From NCBI GenBank assembly GCA_024642705.1, contig JAHEAQ010000008.1, positions 1-64,000 on the forward strand: 64,000 nucleotides of DNA. Direction: 5' to 3'. The position numbers and the translations under genes are program-made. Numbering within the stretch: the first letter of the stretch is position 1; every line of letters starts with the position of its first letter. Source of the DNA: Bacteroidota bacterium (lineage in GTDB: Bacteria; Bacteroidota; Bacteroidia; Chitinophagales; Saprospiraceae). Shown one piece after another: positions 46,052 to 56,300 of the stretch. Under the pieces are notes generated by a model that searched no databases, was not told the DNA's origin, and was given only the letters and a program-made list of their open reading frames with translations.

Positions 46052-46399
46052 TTAATTTCTATTGATAAAAATAAATTGTGCTCCAAGCTCACTGATAACA
46101 AATAAACAAATGTTTTCTTTTGGGTCTTTGAAAACTTTTATAAACTCTTCCACTTTTTCTTGTTGAATTAGTGATTTTGACGAAAACTCTTCCAGACTAC
46201 TTGCATTTATATTCCAATTTCCTTTAGATGTGTTTTTATCCACAATTGGAATGCCAACTTCAATATCGTGCTGGTGAAATACAAAAATTGGAAAATTAGA
46301 TACTTCCTTTTCCATAATAATATCTGAAGCTTTGCCAAGTACACTTTTATAAGGAGAAAGTTCAATTTGCAAAGATTCAAATTTTTTTTCTTTAGACAT
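46052..46399 (-). CDS. small unknown protein overlapping rlmD
   Basis: The 115-residue product begins MSKEKKFESLQIELSPYKSVLGKASDIIMEKEVSNFPIFVFHQHDIEVGIPIVDKN and ends ENICLFVISELGAQFIFINRN. It has no signal peptide. The pattern (a helix with LGKASDIIMEKEVSNFPIFV, an exposed HQHDIEVGIPI strand, a helical middle, then two strands) looks like a small alpha/beta domain conserved in Bacteroidota, but I cannot name it. Its start overlaps the stop of rlmD by eight bases on the same strand, so it is translated from the same message. Function unknown. Confidence 0.65.
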   Translation of the reverse strand: MSKEKKFESLQIELSPYKSVLGKASDIIMEKEVSNFPIFVFHQHDIEVGIPIVDKNTSKGNWNINASSLEEFSSKSLIQQEKVEEFIKVFKDPKENICLFVISELGAQFIFINRN

Positions 46400-47810
46400 T
46401 CTCTTTCAATTTTAATAAAGCGACACTTTCTACATGATGAGTATGCGGAAACATATCTACAGGTTGAATTTTTTCTAGATCATATTTTTCTGATAAAAGC
46501 CCAATATCTCTTGCTTGAGTAGATGGGTTGCAACTGATATATACAATTTTTGGCGATTCTACTTGTAAGAGCATTTGTACAACTTCTTTGTGCATCCCTA
46601 CTCTCGGTGGGTCCGTGATTATAATATCTGCCTTTCCATGTTTCATGATGAAATCATCTGTTAATATATCCTTTACGTCTCCTGCATAAAATTCCGCATT
46701 ACTTATATTATTATATGTGGCATTAATTTTTGCAAGCTCTATGGCCTCTTCAATTTCTTCTATTCCTACGATATTCATGCATTTATCTGCAACAAATAAT
46801 GCAATGCTTCCAAGTCCAGTATACAAATCATATACATTATCATTGGGTTGAATATCTGCAAAATCTTTAGCAATGGAATAAAGTTTTTCAGCTTGCAGTG
46901 TATTTGTTTGAAAAAAAGATTTTGGCCCAATTTTATAAATAATATTTCCTAATTTTTCAGTCAAATACTCATCTCCAAAAATATGATTAGGCTCTAAATC
47001 GAAAAACGAACTATTACTTTTGGCATTGGTAATATGAAAAAGGCTCACAATTTCAGGAAATTTATTTTTCAATGCCTCTGTTATCATTTTCATTTTTGAA
47101 ACATCTTTATGTCCAAAAATAAGAATTAACATCACCTCATTTTTTAAATTCGTTCTTACTACCATTTCCCTCAAGAAACCATGATTGTTTTTAATATCGT
47201 AATATTCGAAATCCTCGGACGCTGTAAATTCTCGGACAAAATTTCTGATTCTATTTGAGATATCGTCTTGGAGATGGCACTTATTAATATCGACGATCTT
47301 ATCAAAAACACCAGGTCTGTGAAATCCCAGAGCTTTACTTTGAGTAATTTCTACATCTTCAGAAATTTCTTTCTCTGTCAACCATCTTTTATTAGAAAAA
47401 CTGTATTCTAATTTATTTCGATAATGAGCCAACTGACCATTCCCCAATATTGGTAGAAATGTTTTTGCTTCTATTTTTGCAATACGTCTTATTGCATCTT
47501 TGACTTGTTGTTCTTTTTGTTCAATCTGAATTTTATAGTCTAAATGTTGCCATTTACAACCACCACAAACTCCAAAATGCTCGCAAAAAGTTTTAACCCT
47601 ATGGATAGATGGTTCTGTGATAGTTTTAACAAAACCAAATGGCACACCTTTCTTTTTTTGTTTGATGATTGCATCTACTTTATCCCCTGGAACTCCACCT
47701 TGAAGGAAATAGATGTTGCCTTCAGCATCCCTTCCTACACACATTCCTTTGTCCGCAATCCCATGTAAAGTTATATCTTTTACTGTCTTTGGTTTTCTGT
47801 TTCTTCCCAT
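46392..47810 (-). CDS. rlmD: 23S rRNA (uracil-C5)-methyltransferase, RlmD/RumA type
   Basis: RlmD-type enzymes methylate U1939 of 23S rRNA using SAM. The 472-residue protein has a TRAM domain (about 1-60, with DITLHGIADKGMCVGRDAEGNIYFL), the Fe-S cysteines CEHFGVCGGCKW (about residues 76-87), and a SAM-dependent methyltransferase core. The core has DLYTGLGSIALFVADK, VGIEEIEEAIELAKINA, IITDPPRVGMHKEVVQ and the catalytic Cys in YISCNPSTQARD. The related RlmCD type is possible; a second paralogue is not in the window. It is directly downstream of the PorE-like gene (no gap between stop and start). Confidence 0.9.
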   Translation of the reverse strand: MGRNRKPKTVKDITLHGIADKGMCVGRDAEGNIYFLQGGVPGDKVDAIIKQKKKGVPFGFVKTITEPSIHRVKTFCEHFGVCGGCKWQHLDYKIQIEQKEQQVKDAIRRIAKIEAKTFLPILGNGQLAHYRNKLEYSFSNKRWLTEKEISEDVEITQSKALGFHRPGVFDKIVDINKCHLQDDISNRIRNFVREFTASEDFEYYDIKNNHGFLREMVVRTNLKNEVMLILIFGHKDVSKMKMITEALKNKFPEIVSLFHITNAKSNSSFFDLEPNHIFGDEYLTEKLGNIIYKIGPKSFFQTNTLQAEKLYSIAKDFADIQPNDNVYDLYTGLGSIALFVADKCMNIVGIEEIEEAIELAKINATYNNISNAEFYAGDVKDILTDDFIMKHGKADIIITDPPRVGMHKEVVQMLLQVESPKIVYISCNPSTQARDIGLLSEKYDLEKIQPVDMFPHTHHVESVALLKLKENV

Positions 47811-49772
47811 TTAATTAATTATAATAAATTCAGTTCTTCTATTATTTTTTTGTCCTTTTTTTGTTTCATTAGAATCGATAGGCATGGTTTCTCCAAAACC
47901 TTTGTATGAAATTCTTTCTGTGTTAATACCATTTAATTCTAAATATTCTTTTACTGCTTTTGCTCTGTTTTCGGATAAGATTAAATTGTCCTCATTATCA
48001 CCAACATTGTCAGTATGGCCGCGAATTTCGATTTTTAAACTCGGATTTTTGTAAAGCATCTCAAATAATTTTCCTAATTCGAAATATGATTCTTCTTTTA
48101 TTAAATAGGAGCCACTTTCAAATAATACATTATTTAAGACTATTGGTTTTGAAACCACAGCAGTATCTTTAATTATTTTATCCAAATAAACATTAAACTC
48201 GAATTCGCTTTTTGAATCTTTAAAGCTTTCAATATCTAACCTTTCTGAATAAAAATAATATCCAGTTTTTTCAATGTTTATGCTATAATCCTTTGTTATT
48301 GGCAATGTTATTAGGCAACTTCCTTCATTATCTGTTAAATAAGAGTTTGTTTTATAAACTAAGTTTTCGTTTGACTGTAATTCCACCACTGCTTGCAACG
48401 GAATCTTGGTTTCTCTATCTTTTACGTTTATACTAATAAAGCCAACTTTTTGAGCTCTATTTTCAGGATTTAATTCAAAAGTATAGATGTCTGATTGTTT
48501 CTTATCAAATTTAACATCTCCCTTTCCTCTCGAATAATATGCAGTTGTCCCATTAAGTGACACAATCATTGCTCCTTCATGATCTTTTGTATTAATAGGA
48601 AAACCCAAATTTTTTGGTATTGACCACTCCCCTTTTGCATTTAATTCTGATCGAAAAAGATCAAAACTACCCAAACCCATATGATAATCTGACTTAAAAT
48701 ACAATGTCTTTCCATCAGGATGAAAAAAAGGGGATTCTTCATTACCTTTTGTATTTATTGTTGAGCCAAGATTAACTGGCTTTCCCCAAGAACCATCTTC
48801 ACTTTTATAACTCCACCACAAATCACTATTACCTTGTCCACCTTTTCTCTTCGATGTAAATACAATAATGTTACCATCTGATGAAATACTTGGTTGCACA
48901 TTCCATGTATCAACATTAGCTATATTGATAGCCTCTAAATATTTGGGAGATGTCCATTTTTCTTTCTTTTTCTCTGAAATATAAATATTACAACCCTTTG
49001 GTTGCCCACTCCGGCCATCAGAACAAAAGGTAAAAAGGATTGTTTTACCATCAGCAGATATGCAATGTCCGCCCTCATTTTCGAATGTGTTGATATTGGG
49101 CATAATCTTAGCTTTTTGCCAAAACCCATTTTCATCCTTTTCAGAGTAATAAAGATCCTCTTGATTTTCAGTAACTCTGGTAAAAAATAATGTTCTTCCA
49201 TCTGCTGTAAGTGAAGGACAATACTCAGATAAAGTGGAGTCATTTATTTTTTCAGATAATGGAATAGGATTAAATTCAACAGGATGCTCTACTGCCCATA
49301 TTATAAATTCTAGTTGCTTCCTTTTATAGATTAGATTTTCTACCGTTTCTGGTAATAGTTTTGTTTCATTTTCGAGGAACAAATTTAAAAACCGCAATGC
49401 TTCTGAATAATTATCTTGATTTTCGAAACTTAATGAAAGTGCCTGAAAAATCCTAGGGTCATAGTTTTGGTCGATTTCTAATGCTTTTTTAAAGTTGAAA
49501 ATGGCATTAGCATAATCTTTTTGATCGTATAATAAGCCCCCTTTCTTAAGGTATGCATCAATAAACAAAGGTTCTTTTTTTATTGCTTTGTCTAAATAGT
49601 CAATTGCTTTTGAATAGTTTTTTTTTGTTATTTGATTTTTAGCCTGATCAAATATTTTCAAAACAGATTTTGGGGCATTTTTTGTAGAAATAACTTGCGC
49701 ATTTGAAACTATGACACTTCCAATAATTAGAATTGTAAATAAGTAAAGTCGCAAAAAATATATTTTAACCAT
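47811..49772 (-). CDS. PorE-like TPR/PD40/OmpA outer-membrane protein
   Basis: From the ATG at 49772 (653 aa; an upstream ATG at 49823 adds 17 residues without a better signal) the protein has a signal peptide ending VSNAQ. TPR repeats follow (about 35-140, AIDYLDKAIKKEPLFIDAYLKKGGLLYDQKDYANAIFNFKKALEID), then a PD40 propeller (about 180-430: SLTADGRTLFFTRVTEN, ISSDGNIIVFTSKRKGGQGNSDLWWS, FHPDGKTLYFKSD), a carboxypeptidase regulatory-like domain (about 450-540) and an OmpA C-terminal domain. The OmpA domain has RGHTDNVGDNEDNLILSENRAKAV and NNRRTEF, the peptidoglycan-binding pattern. This domain order matches PorE, the T9SS-associated protein, but has no lipobox. It is thus a PorE-like paralogue, T9SS role inferred. 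Confidence 0.85.
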   Translation of the reverse strand: MVKIYFLRLYLFTILIIGSVIVSNAQVISTKNAPKSVLKIFDQAKNQITKKNYSKAIDYLDKAIKKEPLFIDAYLKKGGLLYDQKDYANAIFNFKKALEIDQNYDPRIFQALSLSFENQDNYSEALRFLNLFLENETKLLPETVENLIYKRKQLEFIIWAVEHPVEFNPIPLSEKINDSTLSEYCPSLTADGRTLFFTRVTENQEDLYYSEKDENGFWQKAKIMPNINTFENEGGHCISADGKTILFTFCSDGRSGQPKGCNIYISEKKKEKWTSPKYLEAINIANVDTWNVQPSISSDGNIIVFTSKRKGGQGNSDLWWSYKSEDGSWGKPVNLGSTINTKGNEESPFFHPDGKTLYFKSDYHMGLGSFDLFRSELNAKGEWSIPKNLGFPINTKDHEGAMIVSLNGTTAYYSRGKGDVKFDKKQSDIYTFELNPENRAQKVGFISINVKDRETKIPLQAVVELQSNENLVYKTNSYLTDNEGSCLITLPITKDYSINIEKTGYYFYSERLDIESFKDSKSEFEFNVYLDKIIKDTAVVSKPIVLNNVLFESGSYLIKEESYFELGKLFEMLYKNPSLKIEIRGHTDNVGDNEDNLILSENRAKAVKEYLELNGINTERISYKGFGETMPIDSNETKKGQKNNRRTEFIIIN

Positions 49773-49838
49773 AAACCTCAAAAGATCATACATTGAAAAG
49801 GTGATCATGAAGTATAACGTCAAAAAGAGATATGGATG

Positions 49839-50858
49839 TTATACTAATAACGAAGTTAATTTATCAGCATTTTCGAATCCGAGTTCTTTTGCCATTTTAA
49901 TATCCTTAATAGAACCATTTTTACCAGCTTTTTTCTTTGCGATTCCGCGATAAAAATATTTTTCATTTTCTGGAATATTGTCCATTTTGGAAACTTCGTT
50001 TAGGGATGCATCGAAAACCTTAATTGCTTCTTCATTTTCATCTAATTCAAGCAATACTTTACCATATTGAAAAGCAATGTAGGATATCCAGTTATAATTG
50101 GGGTCGTCTTTTTCAAAATTTCTATTAAAAAGCAATTTCAAATCAAAAGCCGCTTCTTTATATTGTTTCAATCTAATATGACAATCTGATTTTAATCTTC
50201 TAGCCTTCCAATATATACTTTGTAAAGCAATTGATTTTTTAGTAGTCATATCTAAATCGAAAATTGCCGACTCAAAATCTTCATTAATTACATGGACTTT
50301 AGCCCGCCCATAATATGCTGCTGGGTTGGTATCGTCTATACCTAAGCTTTTATTATAATCTCTTAAAGCATCATGATATTTTTTTAAAATAAAATTAACT
50401 TTTGCTCTTCTTTCATAAGCTTGTGCATGTCGATCATATTTTGCAATCGCTTTAGTCAAAGCCGCAATCGCTTTTTCGTGTTCACCTGCTGATTTGACAA
50501 GATTTTTTCCTTTTAAATAATATTGAACAACAGCCTTGTCACTGCTTGGTTCAACATGAGAATGGGCTAATACCGTTCCTGTGTCTGTTAACCAGCCATC
50601 AATGCATCCTGAAACTGCAAATTGAGCACAATATCCAAGCAAGTTCATGGTATTTTTGAAAGACTTTTGAGTGACCTGACCAACAAATCTTTTCAAATCC
50701 ATGTAATATCCGTCTTCAAAAAATATTTCATCTTCTTTGAAGAGAATATCATTTTTGTAATAATTCTCTGTTCTATAGATGTACATTTTATGCACCAAGC
50801 TATAGCTCTTTTCATTTCCAAACTCCAGTCTTCCTTGTATGATTGACTTAATCCACAT
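49839..50858 (-). CDS. TPR-repeat protein of unknown function
   Basis: The 339-residue product has a globular N-terminal part (1-105) with YMDLKRFVGQVTQKSFKNTMNLLGYCAQFAVSGCIDGWLTDTGTVLAHSH. At least five TPR repeats follow from about 115, for example KAIAALTKAIAKYDRHAQAYERRAKVNFILKKYHDALRDYNKSLGIDDTNPAAYYGRAKVHVI and FQYGKVLLELDENEEAIKVFDASL. It lacks a signal peptide and probably acts as a cytoplasmic scaffold. It is upstream of the PorE-like gene on the same strand with a gap of about 65 bases to the preferred start, so possibly co-transcribed. No specific partner can be named. Confidence 0.8.
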   Translation of the reverse strand: MWIKSIIQGRLEFGNEKSYSLVHKMYIYRTENYYKNDILFKEDEIFFEDGYYMDLKRFVGQVTQKSFKNTMNLLGYCAQFAVSGCIDGWLTDTGTVLAHSHVEPSSDKAVVQYYLKGKNLVKSAGEHEKAIAALTKAIAKYDRHAQAYERRAKVNFILKKYHDALRDYNKSLGIDDTNPAAYYGRAKVHVINEDFESAIFDLDMTTKKSIALQSIYWKARRLKSDCHIRLKQYKEAAFDLKLLFNRNFEKDDPNYNWISYIAFQYGKVLLELDENEEAIKVFDASLNEVSKMDNIPENEKYFYRGIAKKKAGKNGSIKDIKMAKELGFENADKLTSLLV

Positions 50859-51010
50859 TATATTATTAATTTTTCTATAGTTTTTAACTAAGAATGGGAA
50901 TACATTAAAACTTAAAGTACTGCATGAAGGTTAAAATATTCATGGGGGGGAGTGTAAAGTTCTTAAAAAAGATTGAAAATCAAAAGTTTAATGCAATTAT
51001 TTAGTCGAAT

Positions 51011-52033
51011 TTATGCCCAAACTTTACAACCTTCTGTACAATTCGTGCAAATTTCTATTTTATCACGTCCTAATAAGATTTTATTTCTAAAATTTTGATA
51101 TTCATCGCTTTGCCATAATTCAATAAAACTTTGATTTTTCAAGTCTCCTAACCTAAATGTTGCATCTTTATCAAAACAGCAAGGTACCACTGTTCCATCC
51201 CATGTTATAACACAGGAGTGCCATAATTTCCAACATCTATTTAACAATTGATTCTTTACCACATATTCGCCATTTTTAGTTTTTCTGTACCTGGAATATT
51301 TATCAATGGATGGAATTAGTGGATTGCCATCTTTATAATCGTAAACTTGAGCCGTCTTTAATTTTACTTCATCTACACCAATCTCTTTTGCAATTCTGAA
51401 TATTTCAGGAATTTGATGTTCATTGGGCTTAACTACAAGGAATTGAAAAATTATATGGGGATTTTTTGCTGCAAGTTTCTTTTTCCATTTCACAAGATTT
51501 TTGGCACCAGAAAGCACATTTTCCAATTTACCTCCTTTTCGATATTGTTCATACACTTCTTGAGTCGTCCCATCAACTGATATAATAATTCTATCGAGAC
51601 CAGATTCTATCGTTTTTTTTGCATTTTCATCATTCAAAAAGTGTCCGTTAGTTGAGGTAATGGTATAAATGTTTTTTTTATGGGCATATTTTACCATTTC
51701 TAGAAATTTGGGATTTATAAATGGTTCCCCCTGAAAGTAAAAAATCAAATACAATAAATCTTTATAAAGGTCGTCAATTGTATTTCTATAGAAATCTTCC
51801 TTTAGGTTTCCAATGGGTCGACTAAAAGATCTCAGTCCACTGGGACATTCTGGGCAATTGAGATTACATGCTGTAGTTGGTTCGATTGAAATACTAAAAG
51901 GCATTCCCCATTGCATTGCCTTTTGGAAATAGTTAGTAAAATAAAAAGAAGAAAATACTTTTGAAATGTTAAAAACTTTTCGAATTGTTAGTCTACGAAA
52001 AAACCGCAAAATATCCCAAAAATATATGCTCAT
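51011..52033 (-). CDS. radical SAM protein with SPASM-type C-terminus
   Basis: The 340-residue protein has the radical SAM cluster motif CNLNCPEC (Cys56, Cys60, Cys63) in ISIEPTTACNLNC, typical GEP motif FQGEPFINPKF, TSTNGHFL, and RIIISVDGTTQEVYEQYRKGG. It ends with a SPASM-like cysteine set: CWKLWHSCVITWDGTVVPCCFDKD and EICTNCTEGC, which would bind auxiliary Fe-S clusters. SPASM proteins modify peptides or other small substrates; the substrate is unknown. Its start overlaps the end of the DinB gene by four bases (same strand), so both are made from one message. Confidence 0.87.
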   Translation of the reverse strand: MSIYFWDILRFFRRLTIRKVFNISKVFSSFYFTNYFQKAMQWGMPFSISIEPTTACNLNCPECPSGLRSFSRPIGNLKEDFYRNTIDDLYKDLLYLIFYFQGEPFINPKFLEMVKYAHKKNIYTITSTNGHFLNDENAKKTIESGLDRIIISVDGTTQEVYEQYRKGGKLENVLSGAKNLVKWKKKLAAKNPHIIFQFLVVKPNEHQIPEIFRIAKEIGVDEVKLKTAQVYDYKDGNPLIPSIDKYSRYRKTKNGEYVVKNQLLNRCWKLWHSCVITWDGTVVPCCFDKDATFRLGDLKNQSFIELWQSDEYQNFRNKILLGRDKIEICTNCTEGCKVWA

Positions 52034-52551
52034 ATTTGGTAGCGATCCTTTAATATTTCAACATGATACTTTGCGTGTCCTGCTATAAAATAAGCAATCG
52101 CCCGAGCTGTAACTGGATAACCACTTGCAATACCTTCCTTGTCTAAATCTCCATCTTGCAAAAAGCCAAACAATAATATATTCAATGATCTAATATATGA
52201 AAAGGCTTGAATTAAATCATTTAAGCTGATCCTTTCTACATCAATATTTGACATGTATTCATCTTGATTAAAACCAGGAAGTGATTGCTTTTCGCCTCTT
52301 GCAATAGCAAGCCCTCTATATGAAAAGACCATTTCTGTATCAATGATATGCATTATTACTTGCTTAATGCTCCACTTTCCCGGTGCATATCTATAATTTG
52401 ATTTTTCATCCGAAATGCTATTCAACAAAGAAAGTGTGTGTTCTTTTTCTTTTTTTAATAATTCTAAAAATGGTTCATCGGGCACAGAGTCCATGTATCC
52501 TTTATAAAAAACTGGATAACTGCCATCATTTGGTTTATAGTTGTAATTCAT
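52030..52551 (-). CDS. DinB-family metal-binding protein
   Basis: The 173-residue protein has the DinB four-helix bundle fold with a metal triad: His68 in QVIMHIIDTE, and His159 and His163 in FIAGHAKYHVEIL. The WSIKQVIMHIIDTEMVFSYR segment and the helix around NDLIQAFSYIRSLNILLFGFL are typical. DinB-like proteins include the bacillithiol-S-transferase BstA and other thiol-conjugating or isomerising enzymes. Since bshA is encoded in this window, a bacillithiol-dependent reaction is a plausible but unproven role. It shares a message with the radical SAM gene downstream (four-base overlap). Confidence 0.85.
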   Translation of the reverse strand: MNYNYKPNDGSYPVFYKGYMDSVPDEPFLELLKKEKEHTLSLLNSISDEKSNYRYAPGKWSIKQVIMHIIDTEMVFSYRGLAIARGEKQSLPGFNQDEYMSNIDVERISLNDLIQAFSYIRSLNILLFGFLQDGDLDKEGIASGYPVTARAIAYFIAGHAKYHVEILKDRYQI

Positions 52552-52733
52552 GAATCAAATTTACATCAAAAAAGATAAAATATATAATAAACCCAAAATG
52601 AGAGAATGCTGTATTTAGGAACAAATAAGATTTTATTATTGTTGAATGCAGGTAATTGTTATTGGTGTAATATTTGTACATCATTATATTACAGTGCAAA
52701 GAATCAATACTTGCTTAGACAGAAACCAAAATT

Positions 52734-53351
52734 ATGTTTCAATTAATAAATAACTTTTTCAAAAAAAGAAGAGAAAATAACAACGTAGATCCAATGAAAT
52801 TTTTACTAGTAGGATTAGGCAACATGGGCACAGATTATGATGGAACAAGACATAATGTTGGCTTTCATATTGTAGATTATTTGGCCGAGAAACATAATGC
52901 GACCTTTAAAAATGATACTCTTGGAGACATTGCAGAGATCAAACACAAGGGACGAACCATCTATTTATTGAAACCTTCTACTTACATGAATCGAAGTGGA
53001 AAGGCTGTTAATTATTGGTTGCAGAAACACAAAATAAAAAATAGTAATTTGCTTATTATTTTAGATGACCTGAATTTGCCATTTGGACAAATTAAAATAA
53101 AACCAAAAGGAAAAAATGGAGGTCACAATGGTCTCAAAGATATTGATCAAATGTTGGGAGGGAATTTATATGCCAGACTAAGAATTGGGATTGGAAATAA
53201 TTATCATACTGGACAACAAGTAGATTATGTTTTGGGAACATGGGGTTCTGAAGAAAAAAAAGAACTTCCTGAAATTACATTAAAGGCTGCAGAAGCCGCT
53301 TTAAGTTTTACAGCTATAGGCGTGGATTTTACAATGAATGCTTTCAATTAA
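52734..53351 (+). CDS. pth: peptidyl-tRNA hydrolase
   Basis: Pth releases tRNA from prematurely dropped peptidyl-tRNA. The core starts at an internal Met (residue 21) with MKFLLVGLGNMGTDYDGTRHNVGFHIVDYLAE, the catalytic His in TRHNVGF. It continues with LLKPSTYMNRSGKAV, LLIILDDLNLPFGQIKIKPKGKNGGHNGLKDI and LYARLRIGIGNN. An N-terminal extension of 20 residues (MFQLINNFFKKRRENNN) is encoded from the ATG at 52734; such extensions occur in Bacteroidota Pth. Either start is possible. The C-terminus overlaps the convergent gene by four bases (shared TTAA carrying both stop codons). Confidence 0.93.
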   Translation: MFQLINNFFKKRRENNNVDPMKFLLVGLGNMGTDYDGTRHNVGFHIVDYLAEKHNATFKNDTLGDIAEIKHKGRTIYLLKPSTYMNRSGKAVNYWLQKHKIKNSNLLIILDDLNLPFGQIKIKPKGKNGGHNGLKDIDQMLGGNLYARLRIGIGNNYHTGQQVDYVLGTWGSEEKKELPEITLKAAEAALSFTAIGVDFTMNAFN

Positions 53352-56300
53352 AAATCAAGTCCAAAAGAAAGATACAATCTCGGCTTTTGAACTATTCTTG
53401 TTTCAACACCCCAAGCATAGTCTAGCTTAACAAAATAGCCAAACAAAGAAGTTCTTAATCCAAATCCATAGCCATAAATTAGAGGATCTCTAAAATATTT
53501 AACATTCACCACAACCGCAGGAGGACTTTCTAACGTAAGAGTATTAATTACATTTTCATCACTATAAGGCGTTAATCCGTGCCATGCTGATCCTGCATCA
53601 AAAAAAGCAGTGATTTGAAGGTTCTTAATCATATTATACCTGAGTTTTCCTGCACTCAACATATTAAAAATTGGAAGCCTTATCTCTGAATTAAAAAGTC
53701 CGAAAGTTGTTCCGTTTCTTGAATTGTATTTGAAGCCCCTAAGATTGGCGGCTATAGTGGTATACGCATAATTATTTCCTGGCGTTGGTGTATCCATATC
53801 GAAAGCTGGAAGCAACCAACTTTCTACACCTCCTAAATAATATAAAGTTCTTTCAGATCCAAAATTTGTGGCTGCAGCTATTCTATTTGCCCAAACAGCA
53901 TATTTTCCTAATGGTAAGTAATGTCTTGCGTCCAAACCAACCACGGTCATAAATGCTTCACTTAATTTAAATTTATATGGAGAGCTCAGCTTTACGTTGA
54001 ATCTATTTACACCTTCTAAATAAACTTTGTATCTAAAACCATTTTTTATATTCAAACTTATATCATACGAATTATCATAAATATATTCCAATTTTAACCC
54101 AATTCGCTGACTAGTAATATTTTCTGATTCTAAGTTTGCCTTATTGCTTACTAATTCAAAAAAATTATCCTTTCTATATGTAACACTAGCTCTTATACTG
54201 GTAAAAAAATCTAGAGGGTACTTTAATTGATAAAGTGCGATTATGCTGTTCTTTCTTGTATTAAGACTTGGATTAGTAAATATTTCTGGTCTTTCTGAAA
54301 AAGATTTCCTATATAATGCATATCTTTTATCTAACTGCTTTTTCCTATCGTCAAAAGTCAAAAAAACTTCTGATCCATTTAATGATGTTGGAATTCTTGC
54401 TCCACCTTCAAAACTGTAATCTTCAAAAATATCTTTTAAGTTTGCTTTAACCAAGTATCCAAATGGTTGGTGTTGGTAAGCTTCCTGCCTATCACCAGCA
54501 TAACTGTCAAGTCCTTCAAATAATACACTATTGTCCATTCTGGAAACAACATCATCTACTCTGAATCTTACTCGAGCTGCAGTTGCTCGACTATTGACAA
54601 ACTTAACAATATTATGAGATGCTTCATCATTTTTGTTATTTTCTGCAGTTGGCAAGCTAAATATAGAAAATTCAAATGGGTTGTCATTAACTGCTGGCTT
54701 TTCCTTAAATTCAGTCTGAAAATAATAAGACTTATCAATAAATAACTCACTTTCAAGATGTATAACATCTGACTTTTCATTCTCTTTATTTATGACTGTT
54801 TTTTTAAGTCCTTTTTCAATTCTTTTATATTCTGTAATAATAGGATTGTTAATAAGGGAAACATTTACAGCTTGTTCAATAATGATATCTTTCTGATCTT
54901 TGTGCTTGCTGTATAAATACCTACCATTCTTGTAATCATGCAGAAGTATATTGCTGTTTTCGTTGGAATTAAAATTGACCTGAGGAAGAATACTAAGGTC
55001 TTGAAAAGAAGCAATTTTTCTATTGATTATTCCACTGCCATCTGAAAGAAAAGCTACTTTATTATCTTTTAAAGCAATGGGATGTCTATCCGATTCTCCA
55101 GGAGTATTACTAATTCGATAAAGTTTATTGCCTTCATCATTTAATTCTAAGAAAAAAACATCAAATTTTTTGATGGGAAGAATAGTATCCAAAGCTCTAT
55201 CTACTAAATAGTTATCTTGTCGATTAGAAGAAAATAACATCCCCTTTCTACCAAACAACTCAGCGCTTCTTAAATCTAAATCATCATAGAAATCATTCGT
55301 TATTCTAACTGATTGACGATTGGTCATATTGTAACTATACAAATCTGAAAATCCATCTGTAGTAGCTGAAATAATGAGCTCATTATCATTTTTGTATTCT
55401 GCACTATATATTCTTCTGTATTCAGGAGCAAATAAATCGTTAATTTCTTCATTTGAATCTAGAAAAATTCTTTTTTGTTTTATGATGTCTCTAAATTCAT
55501 AAATTAAGGACAATTCATTTGTATTAGGAGCCCACGATAAAATTGGATAATTTAAGTCTGTAATTTCAAACGGGTTCTTTTTACCCACTTTCAAAACTGT
55601 AAATTGCCCGTCTTTTTCAAAATCGTGAACGATAACCTTTGCTTTACCTAATTTGTTTTCAACAAATGCAGCATATCTTCCGCTAGAGCTAATTTTGATA
55701 TTTGAAATTGTGGAGGTTTTGTTGTGTCGAACTTCTAGAATTTCCTTTTCTTTTTGAGTTTCTAATTTTGGACCTAACTCCTTGTATTGTTGCATATAAT
55801 GAACATACCAATCTTCTCTAAGTTGCTTGAAAGGAATACCTATTACATAGATAAAAGCAGCATCCATATTCCTATTAATTCTGGTAAGATATAATAGATT
55901 TGAAATAGACGATTTTCCATAATTGTCTCCTATAAATTTCCAAAATGAATGGCCTGCAATTTGAGGAAAATCCTTGCTTAGCCTTTTGAAATTCTTGTAT
56001 CTCCGCTTATCTCTAGTTAATAAGTTTCTTAATTGATCATCCGATTTTTCGTCCCATTCTGTTTCTACATATTTACTTATTCCTAATTGATACCAATCTG
56101 GAATATTAAACATAACTGCATTTTGAACCAATTCTTGAAAAGAATTTCCATACAGCATTGAATTGATGAAAACTTCTGCTACTCCTTGTTTAATTTGCTT
56201 TCGAAGGTTATTGTGGTTTCCATCAAAATATACAAAAATCTTATTTTTTGAAACTTTGGTTCTCCCAGATATAGTAACAAATGTTTCTTCTGAACCAATG

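Noticed and set aside
52667-52692. Seven-base inverted repeat GTAATAT/ATATTAC before pth
   Set aside because: Short, AT-only arms with a 12-base gap; expected by chance in this composition.
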